64,000 nt of DNA from Camarhynchus parvulus (GCF_901933205.1 NC_044573.1:47893493-47957492); one strand, 5' to 3'; counted from the first letter of the stretch, positions 38,195-51,640 are shown. Program-made: numbers and translations. Notes: a model not told the origin generated them from the letters alone.

Positions 38195-39102
38195 GGGTTA
38201 ATGATAATCAGTATTATTATTTCTAGTCATTATTTTTAAAAACTGCAATTTGATATTCCCAGTCTTATTATCTCCACATATGAAAGAGCAGATACTGAAT
38301 ATTTAGAATGCTCCACCTCACAAAAGTCCATAAAAAATCTAATGAGTCTAAGGCACAATGGTATTCTCTTTCTGTGTACCTTTATTTCCATAGTGTTGAC
38401 ATCTTAAGAGTAATGCAATTTCTGTGGTCAACTGAGATTTTAAAAGTTAACATACAAGTGCAGGTCAAGATTTCCAATGCTATACAGTGTAAGTTTTTTT
38501 CACTGTATCCACCTAGAGAAAAACATTTTTTAAAATTTTAAATTTCCAGTTTTAATGTTATTTTATCAGTTAATTCTCTGAGTTTCTTCCATACCAGAAA
38601 TTCATTATTTCTACTCCCTTTCCAAGATGATAATTAGGAGTGAATGCTAACCCTTTCCTTTGGGTTTGAATTCAGCATAAATAAGAACATTTTCCTCCCA
38701 AAAAATAAAAAGAAGAAACAAGCAAACCCAGAGAAAAGCAAACAGCAGGATGACTCATCTTGCTGAGGATAAATGTTCTCCTGCTAGAAATACTGTGTGG
38801 GTGGATCTGATCTGCTGTAGTGGGTCTGTGGTGCATTGAATAAAAAACCAGCCAAACAAAAACTCCCCACTTTTGGCTCTTGATTCACAATGCTATAAGA
38901 AAAGATACAACAGTATTCATGTAGCACAATGAAAGAAAACAAAGTCAGGACTATTGCAAATTTTGGAAAAATAGATTAATAAAGTGGCCCATGGCTGGTG
39001 CTCTTCACAGAGCAGCAACCATAACTCTCCAACTGACCCCTCCTGAGGCCTGCACTGACAATACAGAGAATAAAATCTAGACAGGCACAAACTGTTCACA
39101 AA

Positions 39103-39140
39103 GAAACTTTTAGTTTAGGAGAAACTTTTAGTCTCAAGGA
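39103..39140. repeat. 18-bp tandem duplication
   Basis: GAAACTTTTAGTTTAGGA (39103-39120) is followed directly by the related GAAACTTTTAGTCTCAAGGA (39121-39140). It is a two-copy local duplication with a small internal difference. Confidence 0.75.
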
Positions 39141-42100
39141 GAAAAATAGAAGACTAACAATAAGATACGAAGCATCAGTTAAACAACTTTAACTAATGTT
39201 GCTCTAAATGAGCTCTAAGTTATTTCTCACTCAGCATCTCTCAGATATCAATATGTCAAGGAGACTTTTAAAATTTCTAAATTTCTAAAGCAATGTTTTG
39301 GGGATATGAGAGATTCTCTCCACTTCTGATCTTCCAAGGGAAGGAATCTTGTGAAGAAGGTAGGGTAAGAATCAGCTGCATAAGCAGCCATGAAAACAAG
39401 GTGAAGAGTTGCTTGATGCTGCCCCAGTGCTTGAAATGGAAATGGTAATCCAAAGTTTTTCCTTTTCAGCTCTATTGTTTGCACTTCCTGTTACAAACTG
39501 CTGATCATGAATGAGTTGGGGTTTTATTATTCCATGGAAATAATGAACAGTGGAAACATTCTCTATCTTAAAATAACTCCTTTTATCATTCAAAATCATC
39601 AGCTCCAATAAGAATCAAATAATCTGTCTGATTGTCAAATTCTGCCACCTTCCATGCTGTCTCTCTTTATCAAAAGCTTTTCTTATCCCATAAAAACCTC
39701 TTTAAATCTAGCAAACAACAACTGTTAAATATTTTATGGGGTTTCCATAATAAAAATTATTCTTCATCTGCCTTAAAATTGTTTTTTAAGGGCTCATAAT
39801 CAATCAGACTCCAGTAGCTGTGAGCTCCGAGACTGCCATCAATGGCAGAACACCTTATATATGTACTGGGTTTCATAATAGACCTCTAAATAGATTTCAT
39901 AATGCATTAAGTTGTTTAAATATTCACACCTGTCCCCTACAAACAAGATTCAATATATTTAATTTGAAGGGATAGTGAAATTTATAAACTCCACCCCAAA
40001 CTCAAGCAACAGGCCATTACCATGTCCTGCTGAAGTAATGTTTGCAGCTCCATGCTATGATTCTGCAAGATGTATTAGCCAGATGTAAGTTAATTATTAG
40101 CTTGGAGAAAATTTATTATGTGCTATAAAGCTTGGCATGAATTGTTGCTTGGAGGAGTGAAAAAAGACAGAAAAAAGAAAGAAGAGATAGAATAAGCAAA
40201 ATGTTCAGCCTTGGGCATTGAATTTACATTTATGAGATTCTCTACGATTTACTGCTCCAGCTTGTTTTCCTAGAAATGCCTTGGGTTTGTTTCAGATAAA
40301 ATACACTATAATGCTTACAACATTAATTTGTTTAAGGTCTCCCTTGCTCTGTGAGTATTCAAGTACAAAAGTGAGTGCCCAACAGCAAAACTCAAGTCAT
40401 AGAGGCTTAGATACATCCCAAGGCAGCTAGAAAACCCATATGTGTACAATCCCTTATCCATCCCCATTCATCAAAATCTGCTCTAAGTCCCCATCATAAC
40501 CAGAACTGCCTGCTTTTCTCACAGTACCTGGACTTCTAGCGAGGCTTGCATCATGCCCTCGCGAAAAGGAGGAAGCTAGCCCTGTCACTTTCAGCCCTTT
40601 ACACTCTACTGGAGTAGACACATGGTCCCCCGGGTGGTGGTTCAGGGACAGAAAGCTGTGGATAAGATTGATCATTTATTCCTGGTTTTTGGGCACCTCT
40701 GATGTCAGTACTGGGGTGTTAATAAGACTGCTTATAAATCAGAAGTAAAGGTAATGAATCAGTAGCTGACTGAGACTGAGATCTCCCGCCTGCCAACACA
40801 ACAGTCCTCCCATCTACCACCACTTCAGTATTCCCTGGCAATTAGGAGCTGCTGGTGAGTATTGGCTCCTGTGGACCATATTAGTGTGATATGGGGGAAT
40901 AATTTCACTATTCCTGTGCTATTTATAGCTTCAGAGTTCCTCTCTGCTTGGCTCAGTGCCAACTCATGACCCATACGAGACAGCAATTTTTAATGTAATT
41001 TCTTGTCATCCATATGCTCTCTCTTCAGAACAAGAAGAAATGGAACAGATTAAGCAGTGATATGTGTAGAAAAGATGAATAAATAAAATGAAAAAGGTTT
41101 TGTCAGAAAAAGTTACATACATGTTGTAAGTTGACAGGAAAGCACTGACTTAGAGAATTACTGCAAAGCATTCTATAAACAAATATCAAAGAAACAAGAA
41201 TTGTTCGCATTTTCATATTATTTTAAATTTTAAAGGGAGTGGATCTAACCAAAGAGAGTAGAAACTCCAAATGTCAATCAAATACAAAAAAATTAATAAG
41301 CAAAGATAAGCACTAATTTCCATAACATTCCTATCAACTTCACTGAGTTACACTTTTGGTACAACTTGTTTTTGACCAGTTCTCATAAATATATATGAAA
41401 ACTGGGTTTAGAACTTTAAAAAAATATTTGTATGAACAGAAAAAAAAAGTGTTTTATTCAAGTGAATGGAGAGGGACAAGCTAGTTTTAGAAATCAGCAC
41501 GTGAACACAGAGAAACGAAATGGAAAGCATTTTGAAAAAGGATGACAGAGATTATTAGAAGTTGGATAACTCTCTTCTGAGACAGCTATTTTAAAAAGAC
41601 CTTAAAGTGACAAAGCACTACTGCTATTCCCAAAAGATTTTTTCCTGTGAGTAGTACTTATAAACAGTGAACTGATCTTGCTAGAGTGAAATCATAAGGA
41701 GAACAATTTTGAAAGTGGTATCATGGGAACTATACGTAAATCCTGTTGTTTGCTTATAGGATTTGTGAGCAGAACTCCCCATACACCGCATTACAGATTG
41801 AGCTCTGAGAGGATTAAAACAGGCCAAATTTTTCTTTTTTCAAACCTTTTTATTTTTATTGCTTTTCTTCCTTGTCTGTATTCTAGAGGACACCATCTTC
41901 ACAGCTAGAGGGAGCTGGATTGTAACAGGGTCCCTGTCAGCTGCAGTTTGTAGATTGCAGGAAATCAGAGAGTTTTTCTGGAGCTCTGTTGATTCAATAA
42001 GGAAAAATAGAAGGATACATGACTATCAATTACCAAGTTAAAAAGGACAATCTAGAATGAGGTGAAACCAGCATGAGAAAAGGAATTGATTTGGATCTCC

Positions 42101-43238
42101 ACCTGAGTCCTTGGTGAAGTAAAGCTGTCCTTCCTCCTCTGGAGCACAAGTGACAGAAGGAGGAAGGAAGGGATGTGAAAAATGTTCCTTCCAGCAAATG
42201 CCCCAGCACCTAGTGGGTGCAGATGGGTAGGGATGGCTTCAGCCACACCTGATTGCAAAAATAAGCCTGTTCACAGCCTTGCAAAAAATTACAAACCATT
42301 GGGTAGTTATTTATCAATACTTCAGTGACCTATCCGATTTTAAAGAAAATATAACACATCAATTATTAGGCCTGAATGCTTACAACATTTGAAAAATGTT
42401 TTATAAATCAAGAGTTGGGGGAGAAGGTAGAATTGGCCCATCTGCCAAAGGCCAGTACAAAGTCAACATACCATTTACTTTCTCAAAATGAGTTTAAGAG
42501 ACCCCTACAGTTCCATGCTGGCCTTTCCCAAAAAGATGACCTCAAGAGCATTCAAATGGAAAATAATCACCTTAAAAATAAATACTCTGACAGAGCAAAA
42601 GGAGAGGTTTCTTGATGGGGTGAAATATATAAAATCCCCAGCTCATATTATGGAAATAAATGTCTGCAGAGAGTTAGAAAGGGAGGCAGCATATTTTTGT
42701 GACACCACATCCAGGAAATTGAACCACGTTAGCTTGAAAGAGATGCTATATTCTAAGCATAAAGAGCCCTGTATATTTTAAAATATAAGGCAATCTAAAC
42801 ATCATAAACCCCTTTGAAATGTAATTTAATATTTCTTCAGTAATTCCAGGGGAAATAAAAGATTTATTTTAAATTCTCTTTCTAAATACCATCTAGCTGT
42901 TTCCATGATAGTTACTTAAAGGGGAAAGAGGAAGAAATAATGCTGGAATGCTTCTGAGCAGTTTTTATTCTTGAATGCTGCCCAGCCTTTGGGCAATTTG
43001 CCCTTGCTCTTGTCCTCATGCATTTATTTCCATGAAAGAAAAATATCATTGCTCCAAACCAGAAACATCTTACATCAATTTAGGATCTCTATAAAGGACT
43101 GTTTCACAAGATATCAGGTTGACAAAGGATCCCACACAGCAAAAACCAATCAAGGCTACGAAATGCAGCAGAAGCAGATAAGTTATTTTAATTGCATGGG
43201 GTTAAATGCTAATGCACCATCTTCATTATTATCTTTTC

Positions 43239-43270
43239 ATGTATACATACATATATAAATATGTATACAT
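43239..43270. repeat. Paired ATGTATACAT palindromes
   Basis: The self-complementary 10-mer ATGTATACAT occurs at 43239-43248 and again at 43261-43270, separated by a TATA-rich spacer. Each copy is a palindrome, and the two can also pair with each other as a hairpin with a 12-base loop. It is AT-rich DNA that could extrude as a cruciform. No function is evident. Confidence 0.7.
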
Positions 43271-44440
43271 TTTTCAAGAAGCTTTTTATGTTAGAGCCGC
43301 AGCTTGAAAGGGGCGTTAAGTATGTTTGGCAGATTCTTCATCTGCATAGTGTCATCTATTTAATTAGTCATATTTTGAAGGATGATTGTTGGTTTTAGTC
43401 TGTTTTTATTGACTGTATTTTCAAATAATTGTCATGGTCACATCCCTAAAGTTTTTATAGAAATACATCAAGCCTATAAATAATAGATCTTTCACTTGAT
43501 TCTAAACAGTAACACATTACCCACCAGGGTCTTGTCTTTTTTAGAACTTATGAGAAAGCTGATAGGAAACTAACTTTCCAGAAAGCTATGAAAGTACAGA
43601 TGCACAAGTGAACAGCACTCTGATGTGGTTCTACACAAGGATGCACTTCTAGGCTCTGATACATACTCATAACCCCTTGCTATGCTGTGGAGCCATCACA
43701 GCATTTAACTGCATAAAATAGCAGAAGAGGGAAAACAGTGAAAAAGAAACCAGAGTTTTAGGGCCAAGCTGTAGCTGCATGAATGTTTGCTAGCAATAGA
43801 AAATATGGAGAGCTGAAAACCTCTGAAGTAATTTCTAAACGGTGTCAAGACATTTAAAACTGGACTGGAGACCTAATACTAGTCCAGTCAGCAGCTTTCA
43901 AGATATCAAGATTTCACACTTAGAAAACTATTGTGAATGAGTTACAAGAATAAACACTGCAGGACAAAATTAAATTTTTAAAAGTATACAAGTAAGATGA
44001 CCTCCTTTTATCTCAAGTTTGCAACTTCTACATAGCTTAAATATTTGGATGTCTGCATTCTCTTTTTTTCCTCTATTATTTTGCTAGTAATACAAAAGAA
44101 AGGAAAATAAAAGATGAAGATAAACTCTAGAATGCATGGTAAATATCATAATATTTATTCCATTTTAGAAGCTAATGGTTTTGCTGTTATGAACAGCACC
44201 GACCTCATACCTGACAAGACTATGCAGAGCCACGATACAAAAATTTTTATAGAGCAGTCCATGAACCTTGTTAGATATAATAGCTGAAACAAAACTGAAA
44301 CCCACAAACATCTATTTGAAATTTACCTAAACATTTTTATCTTTGACATTATCACTGGCCACGTAATTAATAAAAGCTATATTTTTAGATTTTGGATATT
44401 GCCTAGTGCCTTCCTGATCAGAAAACCATAGGAACAGCCC

Positions 44441-44479
44441 TTTTCACACAATATTTTCACACAACATTTTCACACATTA
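44441..44479 (+). repeat. Three 13-bp tandem units
   Basis: TTTTCACACAATA (44441-44453), TTTTCACACAACA (44454-44466) and TTTTCACACATTA (44467-44479) follow each other without gaps and run into a T10 run. It is a small minisatellite-like array of three units with one or two mismatches each. Confidence 0.88.
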
Positions 44480-44721
44480 TTTTTTTTTTCAGTCTGGCAG
44501 ATAATAGGAATCTGAAAGTGGAAAATATAAAGAAGTCAGTATTATCTGTCTTCAAAATAAGATGTGTGTGCTTGTGTAATTCAAGCTATTTCTGGTGTTT
44601 CTGAACCTGTTTGGCTCTCTACATCACTCTCTTGACATCTAGTGAAAAGAAACTCCTTTTTCAAATTTTATTTTGCACATTTAAATTTGGTTACACATTT
44701 GTATGTGGTATATTTATCTAT

Positions 44722-44753
44722 CACTTAAAGCTATGGTGGCACAGCTTTAAGTG
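44722..44753. repeat. Perfect 11-bp inverted repeat
   Basis: CACTTAAAGCT at 44722-44732 is matched exactly by its reverse complement AGCTTTAAGTG at 44743-44753, with a 10-base loop. It is a small stem-loop. It is too short for a microRNA precursor, and no protein-coding or transposon context was found. Confidence 0.8.
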
Positions 44754-45622
44754 CAGCCAAATATTCTACACATGCACAAGGAGCCCAGGGCCATAGCACA
44801 AAAGCTCTCTGCTTTTAAACTACCCATAGCTTTAAAAGAAAAGGAGTGGCAAATGCCAAGAAGTGTTTGCCATGGCTGGTTGACAACACCAGGGCCCAGT
44901 GTTCCATGATTTGCTGCCAATATCCTAGGGAGGCAGAGCTCCTCTTTCCACTCCCTGACTCAGCAAGCTACATATTACTTTCAGAAACAGGAGAGACAAG
45001 AGTCTGTAGGTCTGATGGAGCAAATGTATAAATAGAAGAAAAGTCACCTTGAAGAAGTCAGTGGAAGAGCTCATGTTCTTATAGCAAAACAAGCTGCTGA
45101 CAATTTGTTTTAAAATACATCATGCTTAAAGCATGGTCTTGTGGATAATACTTCACTACTTGAAATAAAAGTCAGTACAAAAGAGTTTAAGGACAGCAAC
45201 CATGGTCAGCATGGGATGCAGGCAGTGTTACTGCACACAGAACTTAGAAGAAACAAGAGGCTTGTTTATAAGACCATTTTCTGAACGACTTGCTATGGTG
45301 AACCATCAAAGACACAACTCCTGCTCTTGTAGCTAAACAGCAGTATCTCCCACTTGAAATTTTCAAAAACAGTGCACAAGTGAAATATGATATGGAGATC
45401 AAATATTCTTATAAAAGAAAAAATCCAGACAGGAGGTCCACTCACAAAACAATCCTTATCTTTTGTGGTGAGGGGAAGGGTTCAGCAGATGAGTTATGGC
45501 GGTATTCCCTTCCGTCGACAAACTGCCAAGCATAGGCAGCAGCTGATCCTCCACGATTTTTTACATCTACACTGTCAGAGAAGCACTCCTCAAGTCAGTC
45601 TTACAAAACACCCCCTTTGTAG

Positions 45623-45644
45623 TCTTTTTTTTTTTTTCTCCCAG
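45623..45644 (+). other. Splice-acceptor-like site
   Basis: A long T tract ends in CTCCCAG with the AG at 45643-45644. It is a near-ideal acceptor sequence, and an open frame continues for 65 codons to the stop ending at 45839. No homologous protein or partner donor is recognised, so this may be chance. Confidence 0.25.
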
Positions 45645-46177
45645 GTGTTTAATCTGTTTATTTTGTCCCAAGCTGCAACATCATCTGCCATTACATTTGG
45701 GAAACTACTCCATGGTCTTATGGATCTCATCCTCAGACATCTAACCATTCATACTGTGGCATTAGAACAAACATACAATAGCAAATTCCTATCCGATTTG
45801 AGATTAGGAAGAAAACAGCTTATGGTTCTATCCATTTGATGATAATAGTGTTTACCTCAATAATTCCCTCACAAAGCAACAGAAGATGGAGCCCTCAGAG
45901 AAAGATTGTCTCCATTAAGCTCTCTGTAAATGTTCCAGCAATATACAAAATCACAGATACAGTCTTCATACCTAATTTCACCTCAGAAAACAATTTAAGC
46001 ATGCACAGATGCCTTTACAGGTGACTAAATATCCCTGGGCACAGGATGAGAATGTAGAATCTGAGCACACCTCAAAACCACCTGGATTTGAGCCACTCAG
46101 TGGGTGAGGCATGTGTAGAGCTGCTTTATTGTGAAATTAAACCCTCACTCACACAGTGATGACTTCTTCCAGGTGCA

Positions 46178-46197
46178 GCATGTCTGAGCATGTCTGA
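46178..46197. repeat. 10-bp tandem duplication
   Basis: GCATGTCTGA is present twice in direct succession (46178-46187 and 46188-46197) with no mismatch. Confidence 0.75.
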
Positions 46198-46364
46198 TGC
46201 TTTTGCAGGTGACATTTGCAGCCCAGCACTCTGTGCTTAAAATACACAACCTGATGTACTGTGCCTGCTCCAGTTCATTCCTCTCTCACTTTGGGATTGA
46301 AGCCATTCCAGGGAGACAGATCATCTGTGAAGTCTAACACATTTGTAAAGTGTGGACATCTCTC

Positions 46365-46389
46365 AGCTTAGACTTTAGAGCTTAGACTT
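46365..46389. repeat. 14-bp tandem duplication, partial
   Basis: AGCTTAGACTTTAG at 46365-46378 is followed directly by AGCTTAGACTT at 46379-46389, about 1.8 copies. Confidence 0.75.
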
Positions 46390-46857
46390 AATCATTAGAT
46401 GCTATCAGCAGCCTTCTAGGGCTGCTGCTGCATTTCAACAAGCACAGCTTCAGCTGCAACCCTGAAGGTACATGAGGTAAAATGAGGTCCAAAGGAAGGC
46501 ATCTTCCCAAAAAAGGGTGAAGTTTGACCTTGATGATAACTCTTATCCAGCTGGAACATTATCAAGTTGCAGTTTGGATGGCGCAGGACCACTCTCTTCA
46601 CTCATATTTTGTTCTCACCCAGCTGACAGCGACACTAATTCCAAGAGAATTGCTGTAAGATGTAACTATTAATACACTGTATATTTAAATACTGGTTTGT
46701 ATCCAAGAGCGGACTCTCTTTGACAGGCACATCCTGGCATGTATTGCTATACTACAAGAGACACAGTCTGCAAATATTAATGCACGCACATTTTCTTATC
46801 AATAAAAGCTAACACAAATTGAGCTAAATAAAAACACTGGCTTCCCAGTGAGGTAGA

Positions 46858-46960
46858 GAGGTCATTATTAATTAGGGTATGCAAATTAATATTAGCCCTA
46901 ACCTATGCAGAAATTTGCCCTTTAATATTTGAATAAATTAAAAATTAATTATACAAATAT
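46858..46960. promoter_or_regulatory. Candidate TAAT-rich regulatory block
   Basis: This AT-rich block is dense in homeodomain-type TAAT/ATTA cores. It carries an ATGCAAAT octamer at 46879-46886 running directly into TAAT (ATGCAAATTAAT), a POU-homeodomain-like arrangement. TTAGGG at 46872-46877 and CCCTAA at 46896-46901 flank it as a short inverted repeat. The pattern is consistent with a conserved developmental enhancer, but AT-rich DNA gives such matches by chance and conservation is untested. Confidence 0.25.
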
Positions 46961-49900
46961 ACTACATGAAATAAGGTCATTTTTTCCAAAGAAAAAAAGA
47001 GGAAAACTTTCCTGTTTAAAAAAATCATACGAACTATTTGTTGTACACAAGGTAACTACTTTGCTTTCATTTGTTGCACAGACAAACTGAGAAGGTTTTC
47101 TTGAAGAAATATCAATTACCGTTTTATTTGGTGACATCTTATTTAGCAGCACCTGGTATGCAGCATGCAGGAAGTAAGCACCTTGTTATAAAGAATCATG
47201 CCTCCGTGTCACAACACTTATGTAGGATGTATACAAGGGATCATCATTTGAAATGCAGGGTTGCCCATCTTTCCATTTATAGGAGACCTGAGACTGGCAA
47301 AAGGCAAGAGAATCATTCAGGGTAAGAGGAGAGTTAATGATAGAGGTGAAACTTGGATTTAGGAGCTACTGTTGAGTGGTCTATTCCTATTTTTTTCCCC
47401 ACACAATAAATAATGTAAATAACAAAATAACTTTAGAACATTTAGCCATGTTCCAAACAAATCACAAATTCCAAGAAAATTCTGAAACTACTTCTTTTTT
47501 TTTTCCTGAATAGGTATATAAGGTAAATCTTTGAACACTAGAGATTTAAAGTAATGAAGAAAGTTTTTCTAAGAGTCATTCTTGCCAAGAGAGGTAGAGT
47601 TTTATTTAAAATTCCTTCCTCTAGGAGACACTCTTCAAATTCTTTTTATTAGCTCAACATTTCTGTCCTTATATGAGTAAGTAATACATTAAAATAAAGT
47701 CTTTATCACCTCAAAGTTCCTCATAGAGTTTCCTACCTTTCCAGTTCAACATTTACAGGTTTCTTAATTTGCATAAGACTAGATATTACCAGTGGAAAGG
47801 CCTGGAGAAAGAATTATGATGAAGAGAGAGGGCCTACCTGCCTACCACCACACTTGCTAACACTGCGGTCCTGACCTTGCTTCAAGGGCCAGTCTTAAAT
47901 GCTAGAAACAGATTTGCTGAATTAATAGGATGCTTTGACTTTGTTAATAATCTGCCTTAGGTAGGCTCCACCAAAGGACAAGTCACTTGCCCTAAATCAT
48001 GGCCTGGACCATATGTGCAGGGACCTTCCACTGCATGTTTTTCTCAGAGCGAGCACTTTATAAGAAGATTATATATTCAACCAATAGTTAAAAATGGCAG
48101 ATTTATTTTTGTACCCAAGCTAAGGGTGCCAATATCTAATTATGTCTGATTTTGATGGAGAGGTACTCGATAAAATGTATTAAGAGATAACTTCTGAGAA
48201 TGCCAAGTGCAGAACTATTCAAAGCCCGTGCTGATGTTGCAACACAGAATGATATGATAGCAGAATGAGTCCAAGCCAAGTCTGTAGAGGGAGTACTGTG
48301 AGCAAACCACAGGAAACTGAAATCACACCATATTCATAAGATGTGCTAGATGTTAAATAAAGGCATCATTCCCAACAGCTCCCATCTGGACATCTGAATC
48401 CTAGGCATAAAAGGTTCAAATTGCACATATTCACCTAGGATTGTCATAGAGTTTGTCTTAAATAAAAATAACCAGTAGTTTGAAATTAGAAGAATTTAAT
48501 CCACAGCATCTTTAAGACTTCCTACTTTTGAAAAAATAGCTGTGTTCCTTTGTATTTTCTCTACCAGTCAGTTTGCTTTTCTCTTTCCTACTTCTTCCAA
48601 CTCATGCCTTCTTTGCTCCGCTTCCCTGGACATTTCCTTCATCGATGTTGCTTCTTCTTGTCTTCTTGCCCTTAAAGGGATGATGTTGTAGAGACTTTAT
48701 TGGCTATCCCTTTCCCCACAGCATTCCCTTTAGGCTGCTTTTGTTTTTCTTCCTTTTCTTGTCTGTTACTAGGGCAGAAACAAACTAGAAGTATTCCTAG
48801 TATTCATGTGTGGGTTTCTAGACACTTTGCATTCCAGAGCTAAGATGTAGCTGGAAGCACTAACTAAATCTGACCATGTAGACTATCAAAACCTTAGACA
48901 TTAAAATCTTAAAAACAAAAATAATGATGTGCCATGGATGTATAACATTAATAATTAAGAGTAATCTGAATAGGAAAAAAAATCACTGTTCCTTGTTTCT
49001 TCTGAATTGTATATCAGTGTGACCCTAATTGGGACAGCAAAAAGTGTTCTGTCCCTAGGTATTGCTCTATTTCACAGCTAATTTGAGAAACTGGGAGAAT
49101 CTAGGTTCCAGCTCCTCTTCCTGGTTTAGTTGCCAACACTTTTGTTGCAACTCATTGACTTTCTTGCCTGGTGTGTTTAAACCCAGGCAAAGCAAAGATG
49201 TTTCATGCACAGGGGCTAAGGGGAAGCCACAGAAAATCTGGAGCAGCCAAAGTGTTACTGTGTCCTGCATTCCCTGAGAAGAGGAGGCAGTGTTTATCAG
49301 CTGTAATTGCTCAGAATGTGGGGGAAGTGGTCTCAGCCCCCAGAGCTGGGGTACCTTTTGTCCAGGTGCTGGATCTCAGTCCCCTACAAACACCTCACAG
49401 AGCTGCTCTGGTGCAGTAATGGCTCTCTTATCTTCTGTGCTTTTGTGCAAATCTAGTTTCTTTTAATGTCTTGCAAATTAGTTAATTCAAATGCAATTTT
49501 GCATGTCTCTCCAGAGCATTGAATTATGCTAATAAGAAAATATTCTTGTTTTTCTAGTGCTTTATTCAGGATGTAAACTAGAAATTCAAATCTTCCTCCC
49601 GACTTCATTTATTTATCAGTGAGGTCATTTTAGTCATTGCAAATTTTATACTGTAAGTTATAATAATATTTTAACCTCTTTTAAAGCTTCCCAATGAACT
49701 AGAATTCTCCTATAAGGACAAAACTACAAAAGGAAGTAGTGCAGATTACAGTGGTGATCTCTAGTAACCATAAAAAGTTTCAGCTGGAATCAGTGTGAAG
49801 TCAACTACAGGACTGTAAAAAATGAAGTACTTTGGTGCAACAACATATTGATTTCCCACAGTATTTAGTAATGTATATTGATATCAAATAATGAAATTCA

Positions 49901-51616
49901 TGCTTCCAACAAGAGCTAACTTCCTAGATATATTTGGAGAGATAATTCTAAAGAGAAAAATAATGATAACTGAGTACTAAGTTGGAAAAATGTCATACTT
50001 CTATTTGATAATTTTTAAAATTCCTTTAATGAATATTTTACTAATATATTCAATTTGACAAAAAATTCAAAGCTAATTATGGTAAAGCTGTTGCTGAGTA
50101 TCAGAATGTAAAAACAAAGAACCAAACAAACTAATCCTACAGATATATTCAGAACTAAGCACCAAAATAATTTCATTAACTTCCAGTTCTATGATTCTGG
50201 TTCTCTTGTGGGAGATATTGGGATTCATTTTCAGATCTTTCTGAGATAAACATCCAAGAACATAAATTGGTTACAAACCATAACTTGTTGCTCCTTAGTG
50301 ATTGAACAAACCCATCTCCTTATGGTACAAAAACTTCTCCTTCACCCCAACTCAGCAATTCTCATTTCAGTCTCTGAGGGTTTTTGTCTGAATAGCAGAT
50401 TTTTTTCATCAAACACCTCTAAACACATGTTTGCCACAATACCTGCTGAGGTTATTTTTCTTTTCCAGGTCAAAGTAGTTCCTCATATTTTTATGAGAAG
50501 AAATAAACCAAATGCAATTTAAAAAGCTCTGAGATCTGTAGAAAAAGGTGTGCAGGTCCTTAGGACTAGCTTCCCTGGAAATCTGAAATTTGTGAGAGCT
50601 GACTTGTGGCATGCACTAATAATATGTGTGGAGACTTTGGCACGCAGGAACACATGGTTTGGTCTGAGTGTCACGGAGCAAAAGATCACAAGGCCACTTT
50701 TGTCAGAGAAAGGTGCTGACAAGAAGGCTGTATTCATTAGTCCTTCCCAGAGGCTTTGTAAAATGTGAGATGTCTCCTTGCTGAGCTTTGTTCAAATATA
50801 AAACTGAAGCCCTATTTCCAAATTTCCGTGTGTGATGGCATTCCTAGTAAATCCTGCTATATTTTTGCTCCCTATAGACAGAGGACTTTATGCATATCAG
50901 GACAAAGTAGAACTTTAAATATTCATCTCTGATTATTTTGTTCATTTCTGACATCTCAGCATGCTATGGAAAACCTCATTGGTAGAGGCAGAAGAAAACA
51001 GCAAACAAAGCTATCTATAACTTTTTCCTCTGAGAAATACAGCCAACATTACATGTAGGAGCAGTTATTTATGCTAGTCAAAAAAAGCAAAGGGACAATA
51101 GTAATTTTATCCTTGCCTCTCACAGACACCCTAAATTCATAGACAAACAACACACAGAAGATGAATGAGGTTCAGACATCAAAGCATGCAAATTAATGTC
51201 AATTAATGCCCACATTCTTTTCCAAATAGGTTGATAAACCTATCTATCTGCCAGGCATAGTACTGAAGTTTACTTGCTGTATATGTGCTGCCATTGGGAG
51301 ATTGGGCATACAGAATTTGAGAAACAGAGGAAATAAATCAAGAATTTACGTCACAAACTCGTAGTGCATACCCTACTGAAACACTGCTGCTGTACTGTCA
51401 CTGAAAGGCTGCTATTATAGCTGATATTAAACAGGATTCAGAATGCAAAGATACGAAATTCATCAATACATGGCCATGAGAAACTGCTGTAAAGTGAAGC
51501 CATTTGAATGCCTAGTAAGAAAAGAAGGCTGTAACAGTAAACACAGTAAGACTTCTGATATTCTTTTCCATGAACAAACCTCCAGGCTTTTACCAGCAGT
51601 AATAAATTAGACATCC

Positions 51617-51640
51617 AGATAAGGTATCAGATAAGGTATC
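51617..51640. repeat. 12-bp tandem duplication
   Basis: AGATAAGGTATC occurs twice in direct succession (51617-51628 and 51629-51640) without mismatch. Each unit contains a GATA core (AGATAA). Confidence 0.85.

Larger units (their letters stand above)
32771..43238. other. Gene-free AT-rich stretch, no recognised transposons
   Basis: I see no gene or recognisable transposon in about 10 kb. Minor structures are a TGA microsatellite (38178-38194) and an 18-20 bp tandem duplication (39103-39140). Reading frames do not exceed about 105 codons and none carries a family motif. Confidence 0.6.

Noticed and set aside
50180..50200. TTCTATGATTCTGG as a CR1 3' terminus
   Set aside because: It resembles the terminal octamers, but the upstream sequence shows none of the CR1 landmarks, so a chance match is more likely.
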